Of a stretch of 54,157 nucleotides of DNA, positions 45,656-54,157 are shown one piece after another. The stretch spans positions 1 through 54,157 of the forward strand of contig NZ_PPQN01000020.1 in the NCBI RefSeq assembly GCF_002901995.1. Direction: 5' to 3'. A program made the translations under genes and the position numbers. The first letter of the stretch is position 1; each line of letters opens with the position of its first letter. The notes beneath the pieces were generated by a model that had not been told where the DNA came from, made no database searches, and saw only the letters and a list, made by a program, of their open reading frames with translations. This stretch comes from Staphylococcus coagulans. Lineage in GTDB: Bacteria > Bacillota > Bacilli > Staphylococcales > Staphylococcaceae.

Positions 45656-46360
45656 TCACTGGCTGATTGACATCTTTGCCGTAATGTTGTGTAAACGTGG
45701 GTCATTGTGATGCGCTTCATATAATGGAAGCAACGGCATTTCTTTACCTGAACTTAATAACATTTGATAATCAATCAGTGCACTTTGTGTGCCACCAATA
45801 AATAAAGTATTCGGACTCACACCAACAATCGTCACAAAATTCCCTTTAGGTGGCGACACCATATAAAACTGCATGCCTTCAGGTGCATTGGGAACTTGAC
45901 TGGCAGACGTCACCTGTAAATGATTTACAGTTCTTGATTCTGTTCCAGCTGCTCCCACATATTCATACATTCCTTGATCGATTTCTGTTGCTGTGATTGT
46001 ATAATGGGCCGCATCTTCCACAAAGAATGCGAGCGCAATTTTCTTTTTAATATCAATCCGGTCTATGTCTGACGGGTTCGGCTCCGATTGGGGCTTCGTT
46101 TCACCTTTCTTTTCTTGTTGAACTTTTTCATGATGTTCCTTGTGACTTTCGCTTGGTGATTGTGCTTCTTCTTTCTTATCTTTTGGTGCTGCTTTCTTAC
46201 TCGATTGTTGTTGATCTGTTGTCGTTTCTTTTTCTTGAGTAGCCGGTTCAGAAGTTTGAGGCTCGGCTTTGTTTACTTTTTCTTCCTTTTGATGATTGTC
46301 CTCACTGCATCCCGTTAAAATGACTAATAATGATATACATGTTGTAATTAATTTTTTCAT
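45656..46360 (-). CDS. Lipoprotein with charged low-complexity linker, unknown function
   Basis: This 234-residue protein has a lipoprotein signal (LTGC, lipid anchor C18). A Lys/Glu/Gln/Ser-rich disordered linker (about 22-98) precedes a compact C-terminal domain (about 100-234) with no cysteine. The linker should hold the domain away from the membrane through the wall. I do not recognise the domain. The gene is monocistronic, bounded by terminators on both sides. Confidence 0.8.
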   Translation of the reverse strand: MKKLITTCISLLVILTGCSEDNHQKEEKVNKAEPQTSEPATQEKETTTDQQQSSKKAAPKDKKEEAQSPSESHKEHHEKVQQEKKGETKPQSEPNPSDIDRIDIKKKIALAFFVEDAAHYTITATEIDQGMYEYVGAAGTESRTVNHLQVTSASQVPNAPEGMQFYMVSPPKGNFVTIVGVSPNTLFIGGTQSALIDYQMLLSSGKEMPLLPLYEAHHNDPRLHNITAKMSISQ

Positions 46361-46460
46361 TCTGATACCTCACTTTATAAGCGTTGCACTATACACTTAT
46401 AAATATATCAAATAAAATTAAATATACAATATGCTGTTATCTTTTTTAACGCTTCTCCCA

Positions 46461-46513
46461 AAAAAACGACGAAAGCGAGACAGAAATCAATTTGATTCCA
46501 TTGTCCCGCTTTC
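46461..46513 (-). terminator. Terminator of the LPXTG protein gene
   Basis: GAAAGCG.GAC (from 46471) pairs with GTC.CGCTTTC (to 46513), with an inner AATCAA/TTGATT stem. On the minus strand CGTCGTTTTTTT follows. Confidence 0.86.
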
Positions 46514-46568
46514 ATACACAAAGCTTTAATAAAGACTTCTATCTTTCAATTAAATCGTTATTCTGTGA

Positions 46569-48728
46569 TTAACGTGTTTGTTTTTGTTGCTTGCGTCGTT
46601 TGTATGCCAATAATGATACGCCTGAAACCATTAATAATAGAGACCATAACGTTGATGCCTTCTCTTGACCTGTCTCTGGTAATACAGATACAGATTTTGG
46701 CTCAGCCTTGGCTATATGTGGTTTAACTAAATAATCAACGGGTGTTGTTGGCATTGTAGATTGAAGTTGAAACCCGTTCACATGGCCTATACTTCCTTTT
46801 TCATGATGTACTAACTTTAATGTTGCTAAATGCTGTCTGTATGGAACCATGTCTTCCATATCTTGCGTAAAATCAGACTCTACAGATACCGATGCATCTG
46901 CCGCTTGTTCGTTCTCACCTTGACTTGGTACAGACGCAGGTGTCACGTGTTCAGGCATTGTTGTTTTTGTGACTGAAGTGGGTTGCGTCATTTTGGGTGT
47001 TTCAGCGCTTGCTTGATGATGTTCAGACGCATCACGCTTTTGCTCCGCTTTGACAGCTGGGCTTGCGTCATTTTTATCAGTTTCTTTTGCCGTTTCATGT
47101 TGCACTGCAGCTTGCGTATCTTGTTTCACTTCTTCTTGTTGTGCTTCGTCGTGCTGCTTTGTTGCTTCTTCTACTTTAGGTGCTACGACTTCGTTAGCAG
47201 GTTTAAAACTGCGTATTTCAAATATATCGTCGTCTTCATCTGAATAGTCGTCAAATACTTCGTCTTCCATGATTTCATCAATATCAACAGGTTCAATATA
47301 TTTTTCAATTTGCGCTAACGTTTTTTGTGTCGTTGGGTCTACTACAGTTAACGTTAACGTTTCACCATTGTACATACGATAGCCAGCTTCTTTAATATTG
47401 AAAGTAAAGTTACCCTCTTGATCTGCTTGAAGCGTTGGGAAGTGTCTATACTCGCCTAAGTTTGAATCAATTCGAATAAGTGCATTTGCATATTTCGTAC
47501 GACCTGTCATCTCTTTTGTACCTTCTAAGATTAACTTGTCTTCACCACGAATCGCTGTTTCAATAACATCTCCAAAAATGTCATTAATTTGAATCGCTTC
47601 ATCTACATCTTTTAATTCTTTTACAGGTTCAATCGCATTATGATCAAATAATGTATGGGCTTTTTCAACCGCTTCAAATGGTTCTGTTAAAACATTAAAT
47701 ACAAATGAAGGCATTGTATCTTGTTCATTGTCTGATTTAAAAGAAAGTGACACGAGGTCCCCTTTTTTCAATGCATAAGATTTATCGAAAAGACGGTTGA
47801 ATTCGAATTCAAAAAAGCCTTTAGGATCAATAAATTTCCAAACGCCATCATAACGTGTTTCATACGCTTCTTTACTCAATTGTTCAAGCGTTGAAGTTGA
47901 ATCCCCTAAATTAATAAACTTACCGTTAATCGCAAGTGCAACCTTGCCTTTAACTGATGTATGACCTTTAACCACACCTGTACCTTCTAAAATAGGTTCA
48001 ATCCATACTTGGTGTCGACCGTTAATTTGAGGAATACGTGTTTCTGGAATTTCGTATGCTTTTTCATATCTAGGCGTTGTATACGAAGCTTTAGGACCTT
48101 CGCCTTCAGCGTCTAGTAGTAATCCTTCTAACGATAAATCACTTTCTTCATGGTCTCCTGCTGTTACCTCTTCTTTTTCTTCTGAATCTACCGCATGCGT
48201 CGCAGTATCTTGCTCTACTTCATGAGGCGCCACTGTTGCTTCTTCATCAGAAGTTTCCAACGCTTCTTCATCATCTTCTAAAGCATCTAAGTCTAGAGGT
48301 TCCGTTGCTTCAACATCTACTTTTTGGTTATAAACGATTTTTCGCCCATTCAAATCATACGTAAATTTCCCGTTCTCATCAGACACCACTTCTTGAAAGT
48401 CATCTTCAAGATTAACGACATCTTTATTATCAATTTTAAGTGAAATAGCTTTGTTAGGCTGTGTGTAGCCTGAAACTTGTGTATCGCCTGGGCGCACTTC
48501 ATCTAAATGTATAAAACTTTCATTTTCCGCTTGTTCTGATGCCGTATTGTCTTCCACTTGTTGATTTTCATTCACTTGTTTCTCATCAACAGACACGGCT
48601 GATGCTTCTTGAGCCGTTGTATCTTCTGAAGCTTCCGCTGTACCATTTGAAATCACAAAAATTGCTGCCGCTGCTGTAGAAACTAAACCGATCTTCAATT
48701 TTCTTAATTTATAATTTTCCTTTAACAT
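46569..48728 (-). CDS. LPXTG cell-wall-anchored surface protein
   Basis: This 719-residue surface protein has a signal peptide of the KLRKLKIGLVS variety (1-33). It is sorted to the wall by LPETG (683-687), a hydrophobic helix and the tail KRRKQQKQTR. Three Ig-like, beta-rich segments are visible: about 70-145 (with SGYTQPNKAISLKI), 225-345 (GTGVVKGHTSVKGKVAL) and 385-470 (LEGTKEMTGRTKYANALI). Acidic and then Lys/Glu/Gln-rich spacers follow. The segments share a G-x-T/V-x-G...I/L-I pattern of bacterial adhesion repeats. No ligand can be assigned. It is monocistronic. Confidence 0.9.
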   Translation of the reverse strand: MLKENYKLRKLKIGLVSTAAAAIFVISNGTAEASEDTTAQEASAVSVDEKQVNENQQVEDNTASEQAENESFIHLDEVRPGDTQVSGYTQPNKAISLKIDNKDVVNLEDDFQEVVSDENGKFTYDLNGRKIVYNQKVDVEATEPLDLDALEDDEEALETSDEEATVAPHEVEQDTATHAVDSEEKEEVTAGDHEESDLSLEGLLLDAEGEGPKASYTTPRYEKAYEIPETRIPQINGRHQVWIEPILEGTGVVKGHTSVKGKVALAINGKFINLGDSTSTLEQLSKEAYETRYDGVWKFIDPKGFFEFEFNRLFDKSYALKKGDLVSLSFKSDNEQDTMPSFVFNVLTEPFEAVEKAHTLFDHNAIEPVKELKDVDEAIQINDIFGDVIETAIRGEDKLILEGTKEMTGRTKYANALIRIDSNLGEYRHFPTLQADQEGNFTFNIKEAGYRMYNGETLTLTVVDPTTQKTLAQIEKYIEPVDIDEIMEDEVFDDYSDEDDDIFEIRSFKPANEVVAPKVEEATKQHDEAQQEEVKQDTQAAVQHETAKETDKNDASPAVKAEQKRDASEHHQASAETPKMTQPTSVTKTTMPEHVTPASVPSQGENEQAADASVSVESDFTQDMEDMVPYRQHLATLKLVHHEKGSIGHVNGFQLQSTMPTTPVDYLVKPHIAKAEPKSVSVLPETGQEKASTLWSLLLMVSGVSLLAYKRRKQQKQTR

Positions 48729-48970
48729 CTTTAACCTCTCTACTAGAAAAAATCATTACTGCTTAACTTTAATATACTAAAGAGGTAAATCATATTAACT
48801 GAATATTAACTAGAACTTAAAAATGTGTAATAGCAATGGAAAACAATTTTATTCTTTAAATCAACTATTTAAAATAATGCATTATCTATTGCCATTTTAT
48901 ATTGTACGAGATAGTCATCTCTCAAATCTATTCACATTTTGTTGTATAATTACAATTAGGTGATGAAACA

Positions 48971-49172
48971 ATGAAAGTCAATAAATGGATTTACGCTATA
49001 CTCGCGATTGTTCTAGGGAGTAGGCGTTCACAAATTCTATTCGCATAAAATCGGACTCGGCATCTTATACGCTCTATTTTCTTGGACAGGTATACCCAGC
49101 CTAATTGGTTTTATTGAAGGTGTCCTCATATTACTCAAAACACCATATGAAACAAACGAAATTATTGTATAA
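48971..49172 (+). pseudogene. TM2-domain membrane protein, frameshifted
   Basis: The ATG at 48971 (ribosome site AGGTGATG) opens MKVNKWIYAILAIVLG. The frame then breaks at about 49018-49023 and would stop soon after. One frame over, the sequence continues GVHKFYSHKIGLGILYALF and SWTGIPSLIGFIEG, ending at the TAA at 49170-49172. Together these are a standard TM2-domain protein of about 66 residues. Net one extra (or two missing) bases at the conserved Gly-rich turn disrupt it. Absence of other damage suggests a recent event or a sequencing error. Confidence 0.85.
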
Positions 49173-49270
49173 CACTCGCCAAATATTCTAATGTACTCAA
49201 GAAGAGCTTCGGGAAGAATGCGTCTTGCTTTCTACCCGTGCCCATTCAACATTTCAAAGGGGAGATTCTC

Positions 49271-49660
49271 GTGACTGTTAAGATTGAACGTATCTATACA
49301 AAAGCGCAAGAAAATAATGTTGTTCGTGTGTTGGTCGACCGAGTGTGGCCAAGAGGCATTTCTAAAGCAGAGGCAAATTTAGATTATTGGTTAAAAGAGA
49401 TCGGTCCGACCTCTCAATTAAGAAAATGGTTTCATCATGATCCTGAACGTTTTGCCGCATTTAAAAATCAATATTTAAAAGAACTACAAACACTGGATGA
49501 ACAACGCGCCGCATTTGCAGAATTACAGGAAATTGTAGGTCAAAATGAACATGTAGTCTTACTTTATGCAGCCAAAGATACTGAGCATAATCATGCTATT
49601 CTTCTACAAAACTGGATCAATCATCCACCCCAAACTCTTAAAAATAAAAACCAATCTTAG
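49271..49660 (+). CDS. DUF488-family protein
   Basis: The GTG at 49271 with AAAGGGGAG 7 nt upstream is preferred to the ATG at 49238. The 129-residue protein shows the DUF488 pattern: VLVDRVWPRGISK near the N-terminus, LDYWLKEIGPT, then LRKWFHHDPERF and a C-terminal VVLLYAAKDTEHNHA. The function of this widespread cytoplasmic family is not established. The stop codon is inside the terminator stem. Confidence 0.88.
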   Translation: MTVKIERIYTKAQENNVVRVLVDRVWPRGISKAEANLDYWLKEIGPTSQLRKWFHHDPERFAAFKNQYLKELQTLDEQRAAFAELQEIVGQNEHVVLLYAAKDTEHNHAILLQNWINHPPQTLKNKNQS

Positions 49661-49687
49661 AGATTATCCTCTACAAGATTGGTTTTT
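49646..49687. terminator. Bidirectional terminator overlapping the DUF488 stop codon
   Basis: AAAAACCAATCTT (49646-49657 region) pairs with AAGATTGGTTTTT (49675-49687), with an AGAG/CTCT inner stem. It serves both convergent genes. Confidence 0.9.
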
Positions 49688-49691
49688 GTAC

Positions 49692-50834
49692 TTATGACAC
49701 AACTTTGAAGCGATACCATATTAATCCGATTAAAGCAGAAGCTGCGCAAGAGACAAACAATAAGAGAATAAGATGATGAGCTATTAATCCTCCGCCAAGC
49801 CATGACCCTATAGTAATCCCTACATACATCGCAGTCTGATTCCACGCCATAATACTCCCCGAAAAAGCAGCATTCCGCTTCGAAATAAAAGATTGATACG
49901 CTGAGAAAAATAAATAACCACTGAAAGCCCATAACGTGAGAGATGGAAATAATAATAAAGGATGTGTAACGATCAATCCCACAACAATGAGTAGTACAGC
50001 TAAACCGGTCATGCCTATTTTGATAACGCGATCATTACCCAGATGATCTGAAAACCATCCCCCAGAAACACTTCCAATTAGGGCACCCATTCCGTAAAAG
50101 GTAAATGCAACACTCGTCATGAGGCTAGATAAACCTGTCACACTTTTAAAAATTTCACCAAGAAATGTATAGACACCATAGACAGCTAAAGCCCAAAACG
50201 TAGTAACAAGTACATCACGAATCATACCTTTAAATTTCTCGAAATCTGGTGACCGATGTGATTGCGAATGCATATGCTCTGGTAAAACAAAGCTATTTAA
50301 AGCACTTAATGCCAATGTCCCTATTGCTAAAATAATAAATACCGTTCGCCAGTTCGTAATGTTGCCAATTAAATTCCCTAAAGGTGCACCCACCCATATC
50401 GCTGTTAGAAAACCCGAAGTCGCTATAGAAAGGTATAAGCCATTTTTATTTTTAGGCGCTAAATCACCTGTAAGTGCAAAAACAGAAGAAGTAATCATGG
50501 CTGCAGCCCCACCTGCCCATACACGACTTAAAACGAGCACAAAATACGAGCTTGCGATAAAAGTAAGCCCATTCGCAAAAGAGAATAAAATAAGCCCGAT
50601 AACAATATTTTTCTTTTTGCCCCATCGATCGGCTAAAACACCAAATAGCGGTGCCATAACCGCATACATAACTGCGAACGAGGTAACAATCCAACTGGCT
50701 TGTTGTGCAGATATATTAAATTCACGAATCATATTCGGGAGTAGCGGTGATACCACGAATAAATCTGTACCCACTAAAAAGAGCGTCAACCATGCGATAC
50801 TTAAGCGTAATTGACTACGAACTTCATTGTACAT
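49692..50834 (-). CDS. MFS transporter, drug:H+ antiporter-1 type
   Basis: The second ATG (50834) is chosen because AGAAGG lies 7 nt from it and only one nt from the first ATG. The 380-residue protein has 12 hydrophobic helices. The 12-TM efflux motifs FGVLADRWGKKK (after helix 2) and a helix-5 AIWVGAPLGNLIG are present. It belongs to the AraJ/PbuE-like exporter group. The substrate may be a drug, purine or sugar and cannot be told from sequence. A sigma-A promoter (TTGAAG, 17 nt, TAGACT) lies at 50874-50902. Confidence 0.88.
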   Translation of the reverse strand: MYNEVRSQLRLSIAWLTLFLVGTDLFVVSPLLPNMIREFNISAQQASWIVTSFAVMYAVMAPLFGVLADRWGKKKNIVIGLILFSFANGLTFIASSYFVLVLSRVWAGGAAAMITSSVFALTGDLAPKNKNGLYLSIATSGFLTAIWVGAPLGNLIGNITNWRTVFIILAIGTLALSALNSFVLPEHMHSQSHRSPDFEKFKGMIRDVLVTTFWALAVYGVYTFLGEIFKSVTGLSSLMTSVAFTFYGMGALIGSVSGGWFSDHLGNDRVIKIGMTGLAVLLIVVGLIVTHPLLLFPSLTLWAFSGYLFFSAYQSFISKRNAAFSGSIMAWNQTAMYVGITIGSWLGGGLIAHHLILLLFVSCAASALIGLIWYRFKVVS

Positions 50835-50873
50835 ATTCATACCTTCTTCAATTGTTTTTCTTTCATTACTTTA

Positions 50874-50902
50874 AGTCTATGACTAAAGCCACACGCCTTC
50901 AA
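50874..50902 (-). promoter_or_regulatory. MFS gene promoter
   Basis: On the minus strand there is a -35 TTGAAG (50897-50902), a 17-nt spacer and a -10 TAGACT (50874-50879). The rest of the 353-nt gap up to 51187 is AT-rich; I see no other element in it. Confidence 0.6.
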
Positions 50903-51187
50903 TATGAAAGCCACTTTACACACCCTATAAACACGCATGAATCTCTCTATTTTTAATTGTATTCTTAGAATGTCACCACGTTATTCTATGTACATACTTC
51001 CTTTTCCCCCTACATACTTCTTATCACTTTATTGGACAATCGTATCGAGGGCATGTATCTTTAAAATAAATAAAATATCATCAATATATAAACCACTTTT
51101 ATGTAAAAATTTCTCTGAAATAAGACAAATCGCACACACTCATTTCTTTCCTGTATGATGACAATAATGGATAAAGGAGACATGTTT

Positions 51188-51772
51188 ATGTATTTATTAG
51201 AATTACATCAATTTAATACTAAGCAAGTAGTCGGATTGTTTGAAACTGAAGCGGATGTTAAATCGTGGCTTCATGCAGTAGAGGGTATCAAAGTGGATAA
51301 AGAAGTTTTAGATGATGTCACTTTTGAAAATTACTATTTAGACTACAATGACCTTCCTAAATATCAAGAAGTGTATTGGCAGGAAAGTCAATATGTTCTC
51401 AGTCGATATACTTTCACATCCGATGGGGGTGACATTGTAGCTGTGTGGAACCCAATAGAAGTCATATCAGATGTCCACGGTCGTGTATCAGGACAAACGA
51501 GAGTGGGTGCATATGTTATCGATAATGATGAGGTAGAGTCTTATATTAACGCATTTGAAGAAATGAAAGCTTATCTTATTGATTATTTTGAACAAGCCCA
51601 TCATGATGTAGGTGTATATGGTCAAGAATCTGAAGATGGCGCTTACCTCGAGGTCGATGGTCAATTTTGTGGTCATTTAGAAGGCTATTTAGTCGATGAA
51701 TGGCAAAATAAACTATCAAAAACAGCTTTTATCGAGACGCATTTTGAAGATTTAAATAACGCCTCATTTTAA
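51188..51772 (+). CDS. Acidic cytoplasmic protein of unknown function (194 residues)
   Basis: The ATG at 51188 lies 8 nt from AAAGGAG; the ATG at 51182 is too close and the upstream frame has no ribosome site. The product is rich in Asp, Glu and Tyr with no signal peptide or membrane helix. It starts MYLLELHQFNTKQVVG, and the middle section (SDGGDIVAVWNPIEV) looks beta-rich. I do not recognise the family. It is monocistronic with its own terminator. Confidence 0.75.
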   Translation: MYLLELHQFNTKQVVGLFETEADVKSWLHAVEGIKVDKEVLDDVTFENYYLDYNDLPKYQEVYWQESQYVLSRYTFTSDGGDIVAVWNPIEVISDVHGRVSGQTRVGAYVIDNDEVESYINAFEEMKAYLIDYFEQAHHDVGVYGQESEDGAYLEVDGQFCGHLEGYLVDEWQNKLSKTAFIETHFEDLNNASF

Positions 51773-51788
51773 TCAAACAAACGAGATT

Positions 51789-51838
51789 GGAGGCGACCTC
51801 TATTGAAATAGAAATTCGCCTCTAAATTTTTGTCTTTT
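51789..51838 (+). terminator. Terminator after the acidic protein gene
   Basis: GGAGGCGA (51789-51796) pairs with TCGCCTCT (51816-51823), with a TATT/ATA inner part. AAATTTTTGTCTTTTTT follows. Confidence 0.85.
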
Positions 51839-52001
51839 TTGTGTTACCCATAAATAAACAGCTCGCCTATCGTTACTCTTTAACTGTCCACTTTGACTTA
51901 CATACTTTCATCGAGAAGTGAGACAACCTTTCCTCTTATAGAGATGTCGATTTCACATTGCATCTAATATTTAAGAAGACAATCTATAGGTATCCATCTG
52001 A

Positions 52002-54053
52002 TTAACTTTGATACCTTTCCGATGCATGGGTCTCTAATGCTTCAACACCTAAAAGATGATTTACGATTCCCATATAGAAATTCGCCAATTCTGCACCCGT
52101 ATGTTTTAAATCAGTCGCATCAATACCAATAAAGTCTACATGATCCCAGCCTTGCAAGATAGGCCTCACTTGCCAAATCCCTTTTCTTGTACCAGAATCT
52201 TCTGCTGTAATATCTATAAATGCCTGGTTAAATGGGTGCAAAGAAGAAATCACAGGTACAATACCATCATTTTTACGCCATGCGACATTAGCATCATGCC
52301 CAATAATTCTACTTGTTAAATCCATAAGTGGAAATTGACCAATACTTGGGTTTTCATTACCTAGCGGACCAGTATGAGAAGCTAGTCCTGTATATGTTGT
52401 ATACGTGATGTTTGGATTTAGACTGGTCATTTCATTCAACTTTGCCGCTCCTTCAAGGGTTAAATCATAAGCAGCATTATCCGTTGTTGTCCAAATGCGA
52501 CTATTACTGACACGATTAATATATTCAAGACGTGTTTCACCCGGCTGTTGTTGAAACCCCCACTGCCTCAAACCAAAGTCTACTGTTGAATTTTTATTAC
52601 CAGCTAACCTGTTTAAGGCATACATAATATTTCTTACGATATCTTTATTACCAATCTTATCAGCAGCTTGTGAACCATTATGTGGTGTTCCCAAAGTCGT
52701 AATAGAGGCAATCATATTATCCTGACCCCCAAGAAACAATGATGAAATTTCTCCACCATGTTGCTTATGATAAGCAATTTCTTCTTGGTTCCCATTTCTC
52801 AAAAATTGCTCCATTAAACGAATCGTTTGACCTCCCATACTATGACCAATCAAGTGGATTTTTTTACCTGGTTGCCAATCGCGCATAATACCTTCATACG
52901 TTCTACCGTAGCGTTCATGACCATATTTTGCTGCATGGGCAGCACCGTAGTCCACACGTCCACCTTTAATATAATAATACAATTCTACTGCGCGATCATA
53001 ATTACTAGCAAAAGCCCCTACACTCGCTTGATAGATATCATATCCCTTGTTTTTCAGTTCATCCACTACCTTGAACTTATTGCCACCCCAATAATTAGGA
53101 TATAACGGAAAAGTATTCTGATCGACTAATCCTAGGAATCCATGAACTAAAACAATAGGGTACTTATTAATATGTTGGGCTTGCCGTAGTTTGTGACTAT
53201 ACGTTTTTTGTGTATCAGCCACTGTCGCCAACGTTGAAGTGCGTGCTACTGGCTGACTTTGAGGAACAGCCTTAGCTTTATTTTCATTTTTATCATCAAT
53301 ATGTGTCGCTGGTTGTTTGGCTTTTCCATTATGATGGTTAACATCGTTCGCTTTTGGCGCAACGCTTCCTGCAGTTTGTTGATCTTGATTTTGCGCTGTT
53401 ATATCTGAATTGGTTTTATCTTTAACTTGCAAGAGCGCGCGTGGTACTTGATTAGAAGATGTTGCATGTTGTGGGTCATTGTTCTTATTAGTGATCGTAT
53501 TTGTTGCGTTGTCATCATTTCCTGGGTGATTGTCATTAACTTCTGTGTTTTTTTCTGTCTCTTTTGCATCAGGTTTAATATTATTTGCTGGTTCAATCGA
53601 TGTAAGGGGGATTTCTTTATTAGTTTGTCGATCTGTTAACGATGTTGCATGTGACGCGTCGGCAACCTTGTTGATATGATTTTGATTAGTATTTGTGTGA
53701 TTTTGTTGTTCAACCAGAGTTAGCTCAGGTGTCGATTGAACTTCTGGCTTAACCGCATTTAATCGCGTTAAGTCTGTTAGTTTAACATTTGCCTGTTGAT
53801 CTAGTTGTTGATTTGTTGCTGGTTGTAACTTTTCTGCAGGAATTTCTTTTTTTGTTACGCCGTTAACATCATTAGGGGTTGATTGCTCACCTTTTTGAAC
53901 CACTGCTGCAGGTGCATGATTTCCATTTGTAACTTGTTCAGCTGCTTGTGCCTCATGGGTACTCACAAAGAACGTCGTTGCAGCTAAAACAGAGACGACA
54001 CCAATAGAATACTTTCTGATAATATAACGCTTATTTCCTTGATTATTTTCCAC
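52002..54053 (-). CDS. lip: Secreted lipase (YSIRK-type pre-pro-lipase, S. hyicus-like)
   Basis: This 683-residue precursor has a YSIRK-G/S signal peptide ([10 protein letters not shown], residues 13-22; cut near 38). A disordered Asn/Gln/Thr/Lys-rich propeptide (about 39-285) normally acts as a secretion chaperone. The mature lipase domain is about 290-683. The triad is S405 (GHSMGGQ), D596 (KNDGIVP) and H638 (GWDHVDF), at almost the same spacing as in S. hyicus lipase (S369, D559, H600). It should hydrolyse triacylglycerols; phospholipase A1 activity as in S. hyicus is possible. The start is GTG with GAGGTGG upstream. Confidence 0.94.
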   Translation of the reverse strand: MENNQGNKRYIIRKYSIGVVSVLAATTFFVSTHEAQAAEQVTNGNHAPAAVVQKGEQSTPNDVNGVTKKEIPAEKLQPATNQQLDQQANVKLTDLTRLNAVKPEVQSTPELTLVEQQNHTNTNQNHINKVADASHATSLTDRQTNKEIPLTSIEPANNIKPDAKETEKNTEVNDNHPGNDDNATNTITNKNNDPQHATSSNQVPRALLQVKDKTNSDITAQNQDQQTAGSVAPKANDVNHHNGKAKQPATHIDDKNENKAKAVPQSQPVARTSTLATVADTQKTYSHKLRQAQHINKYPIVLVHGFLGLVDQNTFPLYPNYWGGNKFKVVDELKNKGYDIYQASVGAFASNYDRAVELYYYIKGGRVDYGAAHAAKYGHERYGRTYEGIMRDWQPGKKIHLIGHSMGGQTIRLMEQFLRNGNQEEIAYHKQHGGEISSLFLGGQDNMIASITTLGTPHNGSQAADKIGNKDIVRNIMYALNRLAGNKNSTVDFGLRQWGFQQQPGETRLEYINRVSNSRIWTTTDNAAYDLTLEGAAKLNEMTSLNPNITYTTYTGLASHTGPLGNENPSIGQFPLMDLTSRIIGHDANVAWRKNDGIVPVISSLHPFNQAFIDITAEDSGTRKGIWQVRPILQGWDHVDFIGIDATDLKHTGAELANFYMGIVNHLLGVEALETHASERYQS

Positions 54054-54157
54054 TTTACCACCTCAAATGTTTTTCATCCCACATTTAAGATTGAATAACT
54101 GATAACTATAATATAACATCATTCATCGTATTTTTTGTTTTTTGGTTATAAAATTGC

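Noticed and set aside
47050..47247. Cys/Ser-rich plus-strand frame inside the LPXTG gene
   Set aside because: Antisense of the Lys/Glu/Gln stalk codons, no start signals.

Overview
The window is a low-GC Firmicute chromosome segment that I assign to the genus Staphylococcus with high confidence. The evidence is a complete staphylopine operon (cntKLMABCDFE), an IsaB-family antigen, a Sle1-like LysM/CHAP amidase, a secreted lipase with a YSIRK-type signal, an LPXTG surface protein, and strong AAAGGAGG ribosome sites. The pyruvate phosphate dikinase module and the S. hyicus-like lipase would fit an animal-associated species, but I cannot name the species from sequence alone.

Layout. 1-9.0 kb: the 5' part of a tRNA-Ser, gltBD glutamate synthase on the minus strand, the divergent LysR activator gltC with a textbook GltC box between them, then two YibE/YibF-like membrane proteins behind gltC. 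9-16.5 kb: a UvrA-like ABC ATPase, IsaB, a small membrane protein, a TetR regulator divergent from a YhgE/Pip-like membrane protein, and a four-LysM amidase. 16.7-22.5 kb: the mccAB cysteine/methionine interconversion pair, an acetyltransferase, a carboxylesterase, an NSS transporter and a 63-residue membrane protein. 22.7-29 kb: the pyruvate phosphate dikinase and its regulatory kinase/phosphorylase, an epimerase gene broken by one stop codon, and an AT-rich MFS gene with a Fur-like site, flanked by diverged direct repeats. 29-32.2 kb: panBCD and the divergent panE, a complete pantothenate route from ketoisovalerate.

32.2-36 kb holds the least explained part. A short convergent transcript pair looks like a type I toxin-antitoxin locus with an Fst/par-like layout. 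Next come a membrane-anchored protein of unknown function, a LytTR regulator with a DUF3021-type membrane partner and a matching pair of LytTR half-sites upstream, an acetyltransferase, and an ABM-fold protein keeping the IsdG Asn-Trp-His residues.

36-45.5 kb is the staphylopine operon on the minus strand. Histidine racemase (CntK), aminobutyrate transferase (CntL) and dehydrogenase (CntM) make the metallophore, CntE exports it, and CntABCDF imports the metal complex. Its promoter carries a near-consensus Fur box at the -35 and a near-consensus Zur box just after the start site, so iron and zinc can both repress it.

45.6-54 kb is surface and secreted functions: a lipoprotein, an LPXTG protein, a frameshifted TM2-domain gene, a DUF488 protein, an MFS exporter, an acidic protein of unknown function and the lipase. 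Convergent genes are generally separated by clear hairpin terminators. I see no CRISPR array, transposase, integrase, rRNA or replication origin.
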